Part shown: positions 11,701 through 20,649 of the stretch, one piece after another
Layout: every line of letters starts with the position of its first letter
How positions within the stretch are numbered: the first letter of the stretch is position 1
Assembly (NCBI GenBank): GCA_033398695.1
Contig: CM065811.1
Coordinates: forward strand, 73,908,001 to 73,972,000
Source: Orobanche coerulescens
Lineage: Eukaryota > Streptophyta > Magnoliopsida > Lamiales > Orobanchaceae
DNA: 64,000 nucleotides
Reading direction: 5' to 3'
Position numbers and translations under genes: made by a program
Notes under the pieces: model-generated
What the model was told of the DNA's origin: nothing
Seen by the model: the letters and a program-made list of their open reading frames with translations, nothing else
Databases searched by the model: none

Positions 11701-14434
11701 CATTATTTATAATTTATTATTATTGTTTTTGCCCCTCACTTTTCTGAGACACGCGCTTCGCCTTGCTCCTCAGTCGATAGGAGCTTTTATCGCCTTGGCG
11801 CGTTTTTCGCCTTTAACAACTTATTCCTCCATCCCGCTCAAAAGCTTCGCACTTGCACATTTTTTTATCCCATTAGTAGCTTTACATTTGTCACTTTTAC
11901 ACAATCAAGTCAAACAATCACCTTTTACTTTTTAATCTCCACCATACACTCACCATCAATACTTTTTACTTTTAATCTTCACCACACATTTACTCTCATT
12001 ACTTACACCAATTATTATTTAAAATATACCAAATTTATACCCTCTGTCAAGCTTTCAATGGGACAGAGGGAGTATGTTAATGCATTTTCATTCTTGATAG
12101 GAAGTGAGGAATATTTTCAATACCTTCTAGGAATCCTATATGAACATAGGGAACTATGTTTCCAAAAGCTAAACTAACAATGAAGGGGACTTGAAACAAG
12201 TCGATGTTCAGTTGAGTAACCTAGCATAAATCTGAATACTTCTAGAAACATAGTTGTTAAAGGTGTGAGATGCGCAGTAGAAAAAGCCCTTATCGTCTCT
12301 CAAGACCATAGGCAAGCGATGTGGATGAGGCGCGCGCCTCAGTGCGTCTCAGTGTGCCTAGACGCACCTCTGTCTCATTGGATTTTTTTTGTTTTTTAAC
12401 AGTTTTAAAGGTTGCTATTTATTGTTTTGACACATTATTTTTGTTTAATTTTTATGTTTTTTCTGGATAGTTATACTTTCTTTTCCTTATGTTTTTATGA
12501 GTTCTATAATATTTTTTGAGCCTCATGTTTGTTGGAGGCGTATCTTGCTTTGTGCCTCAAGCATCAGGAGCCCTTATTGCCTTGGTGCCCTCTCCGCCTT
12601 TAATGTCTATAGACAACATATTGGAGAACTCATGTTAGGAGTTAATATTATTTGTAGCTGTAGTTTGCGTTTTCAGTTTTTTATGATTAATAGCCTGAAA
12701 ACCATTCATTTAGTACTCCCCATCATATTGAACTGCTGAAACTGATCATATGTTTCTTCTGGGACATTGTGGTAAATCCAAGGTTTAGACTCTTGGTGTT
12801 TCTAGGTGCTGTAAAATGTCGAGTTAAACCAACTTTATAATATTTCTGAACTTCTGCAAGCGGATAGGATTTTTCCTTGTTGCTTCCTTTTCTTTTTATG
12901 AGGTTAAACATTTTTTTTTGAACATTTAGTTCGATCTGACTTTGAATCTAAAATGTGCACAATTACAGATTTTCATTTTTGTCAGATAATATATTTTTCA
13001 TAAGAGGATTGGGTAGCAGCCGAACTGCTGTGGTATCCTCTGGAATCTTACAGGTCACAGGATGAGCCTTCAACCAAAAATAATAATAATAAAGATAAAA
13101 AGCAAAAAAAATCACACCAAAGCCGAGATTTGCATGAACGATGGTTCACTTTTTAACTTTTTAGATCTCAAACCTCCTCTCTATATCAACCTTTTGTTGA
13201 TCTTTCATGATTGTAGAGGCTCTATGTTGCTTGTTGGGGAATTAAACGCCCTTAAGAACACGGAAGCCTCCTTGCAATTTGTTTGTTTACAGAATTGGGA
13301 GCTCAGAACGATCTACGCAAAGAATAAAACCAAACACTCCCAAAGCATGAAGTTTATCTTGGAATTGATTTTTGACCATATATTTTGAAGGGATAGATTG
13401 TGTGACAAACAGTGCTAGGAGCAATTATTTGACGTTTTAACTTGTGTTTGTAGTGTTTACTTCTTGTTATGACTGGCTATGTGCTTTCTGCTACTCATTA
13501 GAAATTATCAAAATTATTGCGAACCTCACATCTGAAGTGTCTTTCCAGAGGTTCTGCCTTGATAGTTGATATACTGACATTTTGCTGCATTATTGCCAAA
13601 AAATACTTCTTACGTCCTAACTCCTTTATCTAGGATTTTGGTGGAATTGTCTGCATGTGACTTATTATTTTAACACAATTAAACTGTTCTTGTTCCTGTA
13701 GCCCTGCAATTGTCGGTGCAAAACAGTTCGGGACATCAATCAAACCAGACAGAAGTGAATAAGCTGTTTGGAGATCAATCTGTTATGTCCTCCATCCTTG
13801 CTTCAGTACGTTTTGAACTGATACATTTTTGCTTTTGACATTAAATGTGTTTAGAAGGAAAAACTAACACCGCCTACTGTCGCAATGTATATAACAGCTT
13901 CCCGGAGTTGATCCAAATGACCCTCATATCACAGATTTGCTTGCTTCCATGCAAAGTCAGTCTGAGGTAAAGTTCAGCAATTGATATCGATTGATTGAAG
14001 AAATCGAATTTTTGATTTTTGACACTTTTTAGTTTTCTTTAAATGTTAATTAGTTCTTACATTTTTATCTACATAAACCCATTCTGTCAAGTTTGTCCTA
14101 TTATTATTGGCACTTAATTCTCTTAAGTGTGCAAAGTTGTCAAATTTCCCGATTTTTTTTTGTTCTCTCCTAAATCATTTGTCATTCCATTGAAAAAGAT
14201 ACTAAAGCTGTTTCTTTTTCTTCCAATTAGTGTTGTTGATGGAATTAAATCTACATCAAGTTGATCATATCTTGCCTCGTATTTTCTTGATACTTCCCTT
14301 AAATGGGATTAAGTAGTGGTTCATGTATACAACTCTTATAGTTGGTGAATTTTGTTCCTGTATTTGATACTAATATACTATTTCTGTAGAACAAGGAAGA
14401 AGACAAGACCCCACTGAATGAGGATGAGAAGTGA
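4761..14434 (+). CDS. RPN10: 26S proteasome regulatory subunit RPN10 (ubiquitin receptor), ten exons
   Basis: Join: 4761-4772, 4874-4987, 5148-5253, 7188-7302, 7396-7605, 7702-7990, 9294-9414, 13702-13805, 13898-13966, 14390-14434. All introns are GT...AG and the frame stays open to a TGA, giving 394 aa, close to known plant RPN10 proteins. Residues 1 to about 186 form the vWA domain (starts MVLEATMICIDNSEW, includes TMAGKGVRVL and LDIVNFGEEDD), which docks RPN10 on the proteasome. Three ubiquitin-interacting motifs follow: about 218-235 (DPELALALRVSMEEE), about 284-300 (ENALLQQALAMSMDD) and about 318-334 (HDLQLALQLSV). UIM3 is split by intron 7. The C-terminus keeps the LPGVDPNDP segment. 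The product binds polyubiquitin chains at the 19S particle. Introns 3 (1.9 kb) and 7 (4.3 kb) are inflated by repeats, but no exon is damaged. The start is fixed by the conserved N-terminus. Confidence 0.96.
5475..5620. repeat. GC-rich GGCGACGCCT-type element end in intron 3
   Basis: A GC-rich block with repeated AGGCGA/CGCCT motifs sits in AT-rich intron DNA. A partner block of the same style is at about 6955-7030 (TTAGGCGCCTAGGCGG). Together they look like the two ends of one old hAT-like or foldback element into which the microsatellite and two Stowaway MITEs were later added. The boundaries are uncertain. Confidence 0.4.
5653..5800 (+). repeat. Compound microsatellite (GGGA)n(GA)n(GAGT)n
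   Basis: A purine-only tract of about 147 bp in RPN10 intron 3: G run, (GGGA)n to about 5690, (GA)n to about 5773, then (GAGT)n. Such a homopurine strand can form H-DNA, and the array is probably length-polymorphic. Confidence 0.95.
6022..6297. mobile_element. Stowaway-like MITE in RPN10 intron 3
   Basis: The ends CTCCCTCCGTCCGAGCC and, as reverse complement, CTCCATCCAGCCGACCC are inverted repeats flanked by TA at 6020-6021 and 6298-6299. TA targets and CTCCCTCCGTCC ends are the hallmarks of Tc1/mariner-derived Stowaway MITEs. Confidence 0.8.
6336..6596. mobile_element. Second Stowaway-like MITE in RPN10 intron 3
   Basis: The left end CTCCCCTGTCCCGTTG and the right end, whose reverse complement is CTACTCCCTCCGTTTTC, are inverted relatives of the Stowaway terminus. 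The interior repeats AGTGTGTGGTGGAGATCAAA and AAAAGTATTGATGGTG blocks that also occur in the MITEs at 6022 and, inverted, at 11824. Confidence 0.65.
6955..7030. repeat. GGCGCCTAGGCGG-type element end in intron 3
   Basis: A GC-rich block with overlapping GGCGCCTAGGCG and TTGGCGCC motifs, the probable partner of the block at 5475-5620. Similar motifs form the ends of the MITEs at 11512, 12252 and 14927. Confidence 0.4.
7991..9293 (+). other. RPN10 intron 6, no recognised element
   Basis: A 1.3-kb intron between exons 6 and 7. It has one weak internal duplication (blocks ending in CATTTGGTGCTTG near 8868 and 8960) and nothing else I can identify. Confidence 0.5.
9969..11224. mobile_element. Probable Pack-MULE in RPN10 intron 7
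   Basis: The left end starts GGGGGAATGACCCAA and the reverse complement of the right end starts GGGAAAATGACCCAA. The inverted similarity continues about 75-100 bp, including an AGAAGACA(T/A)TAACTTTAA block. The flanks are a 9-bp imperfect duplication: AATTTAGAA at 9960-9968 and AATATATAA at 11225-11233 (7 of 9 matching). Long TIRs, a 9-bp AT-rich TSD and a captured host gene fragment (carboxylesterase, minus strand) define Pack-MULEs. The interior is GC-richer than the intron around it, including a CCGCCGCCGTC-rich patch at about 10160-10210. No transposase is present. Confidence 0.65.
10510..10988 (-). pseudogene. Captured carboxylesterase (CXE, alpha/beta hydrolase) fragment
   Basis: On the minus strand, 10988-10803 encodes DRCYLYGVSCGTT, matching the nucleophile-elbow region (G-x-S-x-G, here GVSCG) of plant CXE carboxylesterases. 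After a frameshift near 10790-10800, 10788-10513 gives FPLPVHDMIWELALP, DHPFCNPF and a C-terminal VGFYGIDTIDVRMASAIL block. In the family the GFxG position normally holds the catalytic His (GFHG or GYHA), and here it is Tyr. The segment between the NNLG and EFVQMLVE blocks appears shortened by about a dozen residues against the usual layout. N-terminal and oxyanion-hole regions are absent. The fragment lies wholly inside the Pack-MULE termini and antisense to RPN10. It is inferred to be a non-functional gene capture. The family call rests on remembered motifs. Confidence 0.65.
11512..11821. mobile_element. hAT-like MITE (AGTTGTTA...TAACAACT ends) in RPN10 intron 7
   Basis: The left end is AGTTGTTAGACGTGGGC and the right end, as reverse complement, is AAGTTGTTAAAGGCG. 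Subterminal GGCG-rich blocks (AAAGGCGGGCGACC, GCGCGTTTTTCGCC) flank an AT-rich centre. No clean 8-bp duplication was found. Confidence 0.5.
11824..12072. mobile_element. Stowaway-like MITE abutting the hAT-like MITE
   Basis: The left end TTCCTCCATCCCGCTC and the reverse complement of the right end CTCCCTCTGTCCCATTG are inverted repeats that both lead into an AAAGCTT block. TA flanks both ends (11822-11823, 12073-12074). The left TA lies within one or two bases of the end of the upstream MITE. Confidence 0.7.
12252..12608. mobile_element. Second hAT-like MITE in RPN10 intron 7
   Basis: The left end AGTTGTTAAAGGTGTGAGA and the reverse complement of the right end (ATAGACATTAAAGGCGGAG) are inverted. 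The AAAAAGCCCTTAT block (left) and AGCCCTTATTGCC block (right) continue the inverted pairing in part. GCGCGCCTCAGTGCG-type subterminal motifs match the family at 11512. Confidence 0.5.
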
Positions 14435-14918
14435 AACATGACCACAGCCAGATAAGGTACATGTTTGACCTTACTACACATTTTGTATTTTCCTGGATAA
14501 AAAGTTATTATTTGCTGTGTATTAATTTTTCATATGTTGCTTTGAGTATCAACTCCTCGAGTTATGGAGACCTTTGCTGTGCAACAGGTCAAGCATCACT
14601 TTACACAGTTCTACGGTGTTGAAGAAGCTCGGAATGCTTGTAGTTGTGGTCAGTCAGTCAGGAATATTGCTATGAACAATCCTCTATTATGATGAACAAG
14701 TGCATGCTGTGAGCCCATTCAGCATTATTATGACCTATGATTGTTTTAGATATAATTTGTTGTTTCATTTGATGTCAAATTGTGATTTTGAGGAATTATA
14801 CTTTTCATGGATCTCAAATCTTCGTGTGGACGATAATGATGGTCATCCAGACTCCTGTCGTCTTAGTGTTTCTGTTTTTTTCGACTAATTGGGCTTGGCC
14901 GCATCGGCATGTAAGCTG
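14435..14918 (+). other. RPN10 3' UTR and downstream flank
   Basis: The sequence after the TGA is non-coding. A possible 3'-UTR intron runs from a GT at 14457 to a CAACAG at 14582-14587. No unambiguous AATAAA signal could be tied to a cleavage site. The flank ends at the target duplication of the hAT-type MITE. Confidence 0.4.
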
Positions 14919-14926
14919 TTTTTAAT

Positions 14927-15485
14927 CAATGTTCTAAAAATCGGCCTAGGCGGCTGCCTAGGCGCTAGAAGGTCGACCTCCGCCCCGACTACCCAATAGT
15001 CAGTTCTTCCAGACGGGTAGGAGGCTCTAGGCAGCCTAGGCGGGTCCAGGAGGGCTAGGCGGGTCTAGTGGGTCTAGGCGGAGATGAGAAAGAGATGGAG
15101 TTTTGACTTTAGTTTCTGACATTTGCTTTTTGAATGTTCTTTCTCAAGACTATTGCATTAATGTTAATGTGCTTTGTTTTGCTTTGCTTTTATTGATAGA
15201 GTTGAGTGCTTTGTTTTTTACTTGGTATTTTCAATAATAAAAAATGAGAATTTTTTATTATGCATAATAAAAAATTCCTCTCCAAAAGAATTTTTTAGAA
15301 GAATATTATTATGCATTTTGTATGCATATATAAAAATAAGTAAAATATAAAATATAAAAAAACCCGCCTAGCGGCCGAATTCTATGGTAGAGAACGTTGT
15401 AAAGCCTAACCGCTTAGGTGCCGCCTCCAAGGCCTAGGTGCTAGAAGGTCCCCCGTTCGTTCGCATAGCGCTTTTTAGAACATTG
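14927..15485. mobile_element. hAT-type MITE downstream of RPN10
   Basis: The terminal inverted repeat is CAATGTTCTAAAAA at 14927 and its reverse complement ends at 15485. An 8-bp imperfect duplication flanks it: TTTTTAAT (14919-14926) and TTCTTAAT (15486-15493), 7 of 8 matching, as expected for hAT targets. Both subterminal regions are rich in CCTAGGCG, GCCTAGGCG and GGTGCCGCC motifs around an AT-rich centre. No coding capacity. Confidence 0.75.
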
Positions 15486-15731
15486 TTCTTAATCATGACC
15501 TTTTCATGGGGACATGCGTCTAGTCAAGGTGAGTAGTCATTTTTAGTTGGTAAAGCTTCACATTTTTCCGACCGTAAGACTTCCATTGGGATGATTAAAA
15601 TTTTTTGAGACAATTTTCAACGAACATTCCAATTGATTCTGCCCTTGCTCATTGTTTATGGTTTAGGGTATTACTCTTCTGTCTTCCCTTTATTTCTGTG
15701 GGGCAATTTGGTCGCCCATATAAGGTAGAAT

Positions 15732-17945
15732 TAGGCCTGGGAACCGGGTATTTTGGCTGACAATTTGAAAAACCGGAACCGCAACCGGTGTGTTTTCTGG
15801 TTCGGTTCGGTTCGGTTCGGTTCTGGTGGTTCGGTTTTTCTGTTCTGTGGTTCCTAGATAAAATATTCGTGCATATTTAAATATAAACCTTGCTTGACTG
15901 AACATAGGTTCTTACACATAAATTCTTCCATAAGTTCATACAAATGACAAATGACAACCTTCTTGAAATTTTTTTAAACATAAATTGTTGCATTATACAA
16001 ACACAATCTCAATCTTACAGTTCTAACTTCTATTTCTATGAAACAAGTTGACAATCATCAAGACATTGAGTGCAAGTCTGCATTTACTGCTTCCTTTTCT
16101 ATAAGCTTATCTATGGTGGCTGGGGCTTTTGGTGAGTCTGCATTGAGTGCATTCTGCAACATGAAGACAACAAAATGAACAAATACTTGGCTATCAGGGA
16201 AGTCCAAAATTCATTCCCAAGTAGAAGTATAAACAAATGTCCAAGTGGGAACAAAATGACATATTATTAGAACCAAAATAGAAGACCTCTTCCTCACATT
16301 TTCTTTTACAATTTAGTACATATTAGTTTCAAATTATAGATCTAACATCAAGCCTTAACAAAAAGTCATTCCATCACAAGTATAACGGCACAACCCAATA
16401 ATAATAACATCACAATTCACAATATATCTGGAGCTTGAGTTGTGTACTTCCCAAGCGTTCCGTTATGGGTCGTAATTTAGAATCATTCTTTTTTCATTCT
16501 AATGACATCGGATCTAGTAGCAGGCTTTGCCAAAGCCGTATCAAGCCCCAAAAGTTCAGAAAAACAGAAGGTCAGAAACCAATGACATGAAGAAAAAACT
16601 GAAAGTAGATTAGCAACAAGTATGAAGTACTGAGTTCATATCTTTTGGGACTTTTGACACTAGATTTTTTTTTCCTTTGGTTTAGGGGGGTTGCAGTTCC
16701 AATGGTTCTTCCGCTTCACTTTCTTCCCCTAATTTAATAACACATGCAATATCATCTTCCGTGGCAGCTTCTTTTGATGCTTGTACTTTTTCATTTTCCT
16801 TTCTTGCTATCTCTTCTAAATATTCTACAATTGCAAGATAGAAGTAAAAAAAAGTTAAAAAACAAAACCAGGAAACCAAAATAAAGTATCAGTGAAGTGT
16901 TTAAATTATGTCTTGCTCAATTTCTTCCATCCATGTCATTTCCTCCATAGTTGAGACATAAGTTAAGCTAGTGATGCTATCACTTCTCAACCAATTTTGA
17001 AGACAAATGAGTGCTTCCATTATTTTGGCGTTAATGAAGCCATATGTGGATCAATTAATCTTTTCCCTGTGCCAAAGCTCGACTTACTAGCTACTGTACT
17101 AACTTGAACAGCCAATACATCTTTTTCTACCAATGATAGTTTGGTTATTTTGATCCATTCGACTTCCACCAATCTAGCAGCTTCCACTCAGTCGTGCTAT
17201 GTTTGTCGGGCTTCTCAATGGTATCAATCATATACCTCTCCACCTCATTTCCTATAACAACAGAATCTAATGCCTCCAACACCTTGTTCCAATCTGCTAA
17301 CATATCTGCTACTTTTCCAGAAACCGTTTTGGAACTATACTTGTACTTTGATTTGCTGATAGTACCACTAACAGGGCCACCTAAAGAGACACTTTTGCTA
17401 TTTTATGAGCTTGAACCCATTAAAGTAGAATATATGTCACAAAGTTCCACCAACAAGTCCTTAACTCCACTAGTTTTGCTCTTCACTTTCTTGGAATCAA
17501 GGTGCAGCTAGTATCAAAAGTCCATTCTAGACACTTTATTTATACCTAGATTCTAAGACTATTGCAACTAAGAAAAGTTGGTTGATCATGTCAATCTATT
17601 TGAAGTACTTATTGAACTTGTTCTTCATCTTTGCTGACATCTCATACAGCTTATCTGCCTCAGTTTGCTAACTTCAATCATTGATATACCCCTTTTCAAA
17701 TAAATCTTCTATTTCTGCCTGGATGCCAGCTATGTCGCTAAATGACTTAGCGGAAGTTGGTGTTTTTATGGCATATCTATATGGAATTTGCGGACTTCAC
17801 TAGGAAATTTCGTCGAAAAGGTCAGGATAAGTCATCTAGAAAGGCTGCCTTGACTCGCTTAAAGATGAATCTTTTTTACTGGTTTAAAAATAACAAAACT
17901 GAAGGTCGATCATATGTATGGAAATAATAAGGCCAGGAAGCACAC
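15732..17945 (-). mobile_element. Truncated hAT transposon, copy A
   Basis: The 3' terminus of the element is probably TAGGCCTGGGAACCGGG at 15732, resembling Ac-like hAT ends. It is followed by subterminal repeats (GGTTCGGTTCGGTTC, ACCGGAACC) at about 15765-15840. The transposase C-terminal part lies further in on the minus strand. The other end is lost at the LTR scrap beginning at 17946. Confidence 0.6.
16682..17740 (-). pseudogene. hAT transposase C-terminal pseudogene, copy A
   Basis: In minus-strand frames the order is a MSVKMK.KFNKY..IDMINQ block (about 17640-17580), a block ending IEKPDKHSTTEWKLLDWW (about 17250-17160), a LICLQNWLR-type block (about 17015-16985) and a tail ending EEPLELQPP just before a stop at 16682. 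The LDWW...PK..EAL.CLQ.WLR order matches the hAT dimerisation region of plant Ac-like transposases. Stops and frameshifts separate the blocks and the N-terminal BED finger is absent. Copy B at 25205 keeps one of these segments open for 113 codons. Confidence 0.65.
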
Positions 17946-18235
17946 TGTTGGTCACAGTAGACTATCTTACACCCTAGACGGAGGGTGTGTGACTAAGTTG
18001 TACTCTCTTTTGAAGTTTGATTTGCGTAGCGGAAGTCGTTAGATTAAGTTGCTGTAAGTACATCAACTATACTGTCACTTGTAGCTTGGTGCTTTCAAAG
18101 CAAGTATACTAAAATCACAGACAATATGAAAACAATAATTACAGAAAGTAATAACATATAAGTTTAATGTAGTTCAAGATAAATCCCTCTACATCCAAAG
18201 GTTCTCCACACAAGAGTAAGAAGTTTATCAAAATC
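17946..18235 (-). mobile_element. Truncated LTR scrap, copy A (related to the LTRs at 40340/43839)
   Basis: It starts TGTTGGTCACAGTAGAC and follows the 40340 LTR through GCGTAGCGGAAGTC, TAGCTTGGTGCTT, AAATCACAG.....ATGAAAACA and CTCCACACA.GAGTAA. It breaks off where the gypsy LTR begins at 18236. It is a relative of the second TR-GAG element, in the same orientation. Confidence 0.7.
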
Positions 18236-18770
18236 TGTAATATCCGCATTTTCAAATTTTAGTAATTTCTATTTTTAGTGTATTTTCATTTCGGGCGACT
18301 CGCTTGTAATTGTCTTGGTATTCTGAAACTATTTTGTTCTGCATCCATGACCATCCGGACGAGTTTCGGAGTTGTTTTTACAAGATTTCACTTATTGTGT
18401 AACTTTTCCGCGATTAGGCTCGATTCTCGTAAATCTCGTTCTAATCTGACGTTTCGTTACTTCTGCGAGTTCCTTTAATATTTCTGGATATGTTGCAACT
18501 TTCTTAAATTGTTAGATGGCCTCGAGTCGTTATTCTCGAGAGTTTGGATTGTTTTGTAATTTTTCACAGTTTTGGGTACCAATATTGGAATTGTTGTTCG
18601 TTCCAATGGATGGTTGGAGTCATATGTTCGGATGGGGAGATTTACCTTGCATGATGTTGTTTCTTATTTATGTTTCATTTTTCGTTGGTAGCTATCGAGT
18701 TTTATGCCTTCCGAGTCATGTGCAGTCTGACCGAGATTCACAACTGTATTCTGTACCAGAACAGTCTACA

Positions 18771-19178
18771 CACGCTAACATTATAGATATAGCGCGCACT
18801 AAGATGGTATCTCTAGTGTATGGTAAACTCATATGTAGCGCACGTTAATCAGGTCGGACAGTATGTCCTGGCTTCTGAGGTGAGTTATTTAACGTACGTT
18901 ATTCATTCCATTGCGCACGCTAATTAGTTGATTAATGTACGTTATCGTACTATTGCGCATGCTAATGCATATGGACAGAATACTCTGGAATTGGACAGAA
19001 GGCTCAGTGATTCTGGACTGAACCAGGTAGCGTACGGTAACACAGTAGTAACGTACGCTAAACACAAACCTTAACGCACGCTAAGCTGACATTAACGTAC
19101 GCTAACGGGAGGACAGAAGCCTATTGACTGCTCGTTGTCCGGAATAGCGTACGCTACACAATGTATATAGCGTACGCT
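18771..19178. repeat. ACGTACGY palindromic motif array in gypsy LTR U3 (copy A, first)
   Basis: More than a dozen units such as CACGCTAA, AACGTACGTTATT, GTAGCGTACGGTAA, TAACGTACGCTAA and TAGCGTACGCTA occur, separated by 10-50 bp. The array stops about 11 bp before the TATA-like box. Confidence 0.85.
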
Positions 19179-19188
19179 ATGCTGTCAG

Positions 19189-19196
19189 TATAAACA
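19189..19196 (+). promoter_or_regulatory. TATA-like box of gypsy LTR (copy A)
   Basis: TATAAACA lies directly after the ACGT array. The duplicate copy B reads TATAAATA at 27707-27714, a consensus TATA box, so copy A probably carries a point change. Confidence 0.5.
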
Positions 19197-19705
19197 GGAC
19201 AGGACAGCAGCAGTTAAATTCGTCAGTTTTCATCCTCTTCCCGTTCCTTTGGCGATCCGTGACGAGTTCAGGAAAGTAGGGTCGAATCAACCAAACATCT
19301 TTGAGGTTTCTTGTGCGGATTTAACACTATCTAATCATCTTCATCGTCCAGATCAAGGTATTCTTCGTGGAACCCTACTTTCTGGGATTTTTGAGGTTCT
19401 TAGGATGATTTCATATTTCTAAATCGAATTAGCCTAGATTGTTGTTAGGTTGTGATAGTATGCTCATAATACTTAGTTTTCCTTGTTGTTTTGTGGACTG
19501 AAATTCCGTTAACCCATCGTTGACCGATTACGATCGATTGCGCACTTGTAGTGTTCAACGAATCGTTCCAAAAGGGTAGAATCTAGGATGATCCTTCTGA
19601 TTCCGTAGTGTTATAGTTAATTGAATATCATAGTGTGCTAGGAACAAAACCTTGGAGTGAGCTTGGATCGAAGCCCTCTCCGTTCACCGTTTTTCACGTC
19701 ATATT

Positions 19706-20427
19706 TGTAATATCCGCATTTTTTCCTTTTTCTGGTATTTTTCGTTTATAGTGACTCGCTTGTAACCGTATTGATATTTCGAGAATATTTAATACTGGAC
19801 TGTTGTCATCCGAGCTTGTTTCGGACTTGTTTTACTCAATTCCGTGTATAATATCCTTTTCGTCGCTATTTGGTTCGATTCTCGTAATCGTTGTTCGGAA
19901 CCTCTGTTTCGGGGTTGCCGCTAATCCATCTTATATTATTATGCATGTTGTGAGCTTTTGTTTGGTGTTGCAATCGTGTATTGTGTGTTTCGGGTGTTTT
20001 GGGCCGTTTTATAATTTCCCAAAGTTATGGGGTAATTATGTTTGTCGTTGTTCTCCGAACCTTCGGGTAGTCGGGAACATACTTTCTTCTATTGTTTAAG
20101 TTTGTCGTCTCAAACTCTTCGTAAGCGTGCTTTTGTTTCAGGTTTTTTTATCGTCTCATGATTTCATCACACCCTTACTCATCAAACTGAACATATGGAC
20201 TGGGCACCTTACTTACGCTATGTGAAGAGCATTACGTACGTTAAGGCCGCTGGAGTATTACGTATGTAATGGACCTTATCATAACGTACATAATAGTCTT
20301 CGTGTGTTTAGGCAGATTGTTTTTCCAATCAATTACGTACGTAAGCTTGGAAGACTTACGTAAGTTAAGCGGCTAACGTACGTTAGCTGTCCAGGGCTAA
20401 CGTACGTAATCGGGGCCTGAGTTTAAA
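19706..20427 (+). mobile_element. Ty3/gypsy LTR, copy A, second, interrupted by copia LTR
   Basis: It begins TGTAATATCCGCATTTTTTC, shares the early-LTR blocks (GTGACTCGCTTGTAACCG, TTCGATTCTCGTAATCG) with its neighbours, and carries its own ACGTACGT array at about 20209-20410. The copia LTR starts at 20428, after GAGTTTAAA. Confidence 0.7.
20209..20410. repeat. TACGTACGTAA motif array in gypsy LTR U3 (copy A, second)
   Basis: Units include ACTTACGCTA, TTACGTACGTTAA, TTACGTACGTAA, CTAACGTACGTTAG and CTAACGTACGTAAT. Here the core is TACGTA rather than GCGTACGC. Confidence 0.85.
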
Positions 20428-20561
20428 TGTTAGGAGTATGCCCTCGAATGCCACTAAGGGGATGTTAGAGTGAGGGCATTGTACTTGTTAGTCTGTAATT
20501 TATTATCTGAACGCAATTGTATGTTTCTTTATTTACTGGTAGTCACTGGCGTTCCTGACTC

Positions 20562-20649
<88 letters not shown>

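Larger units (their letters stand above)
18236..19705 (+). mobile_element. Ty3/gypsy LTR, copy A, first
   Basis: It begins TGTAATATCCGCATTTTC, as do the LTRs at 19706, 26754, 27901 and 52888. The U3 carries an ACGTACGC-type array at about 18771-19178, immediately followed by a TATA-like TATAAACA at 19189-19196. No internal gypsy coding sequence is attached. It is cut at 19705 by a second LTR of the same broad family. Confidence 0.7.
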
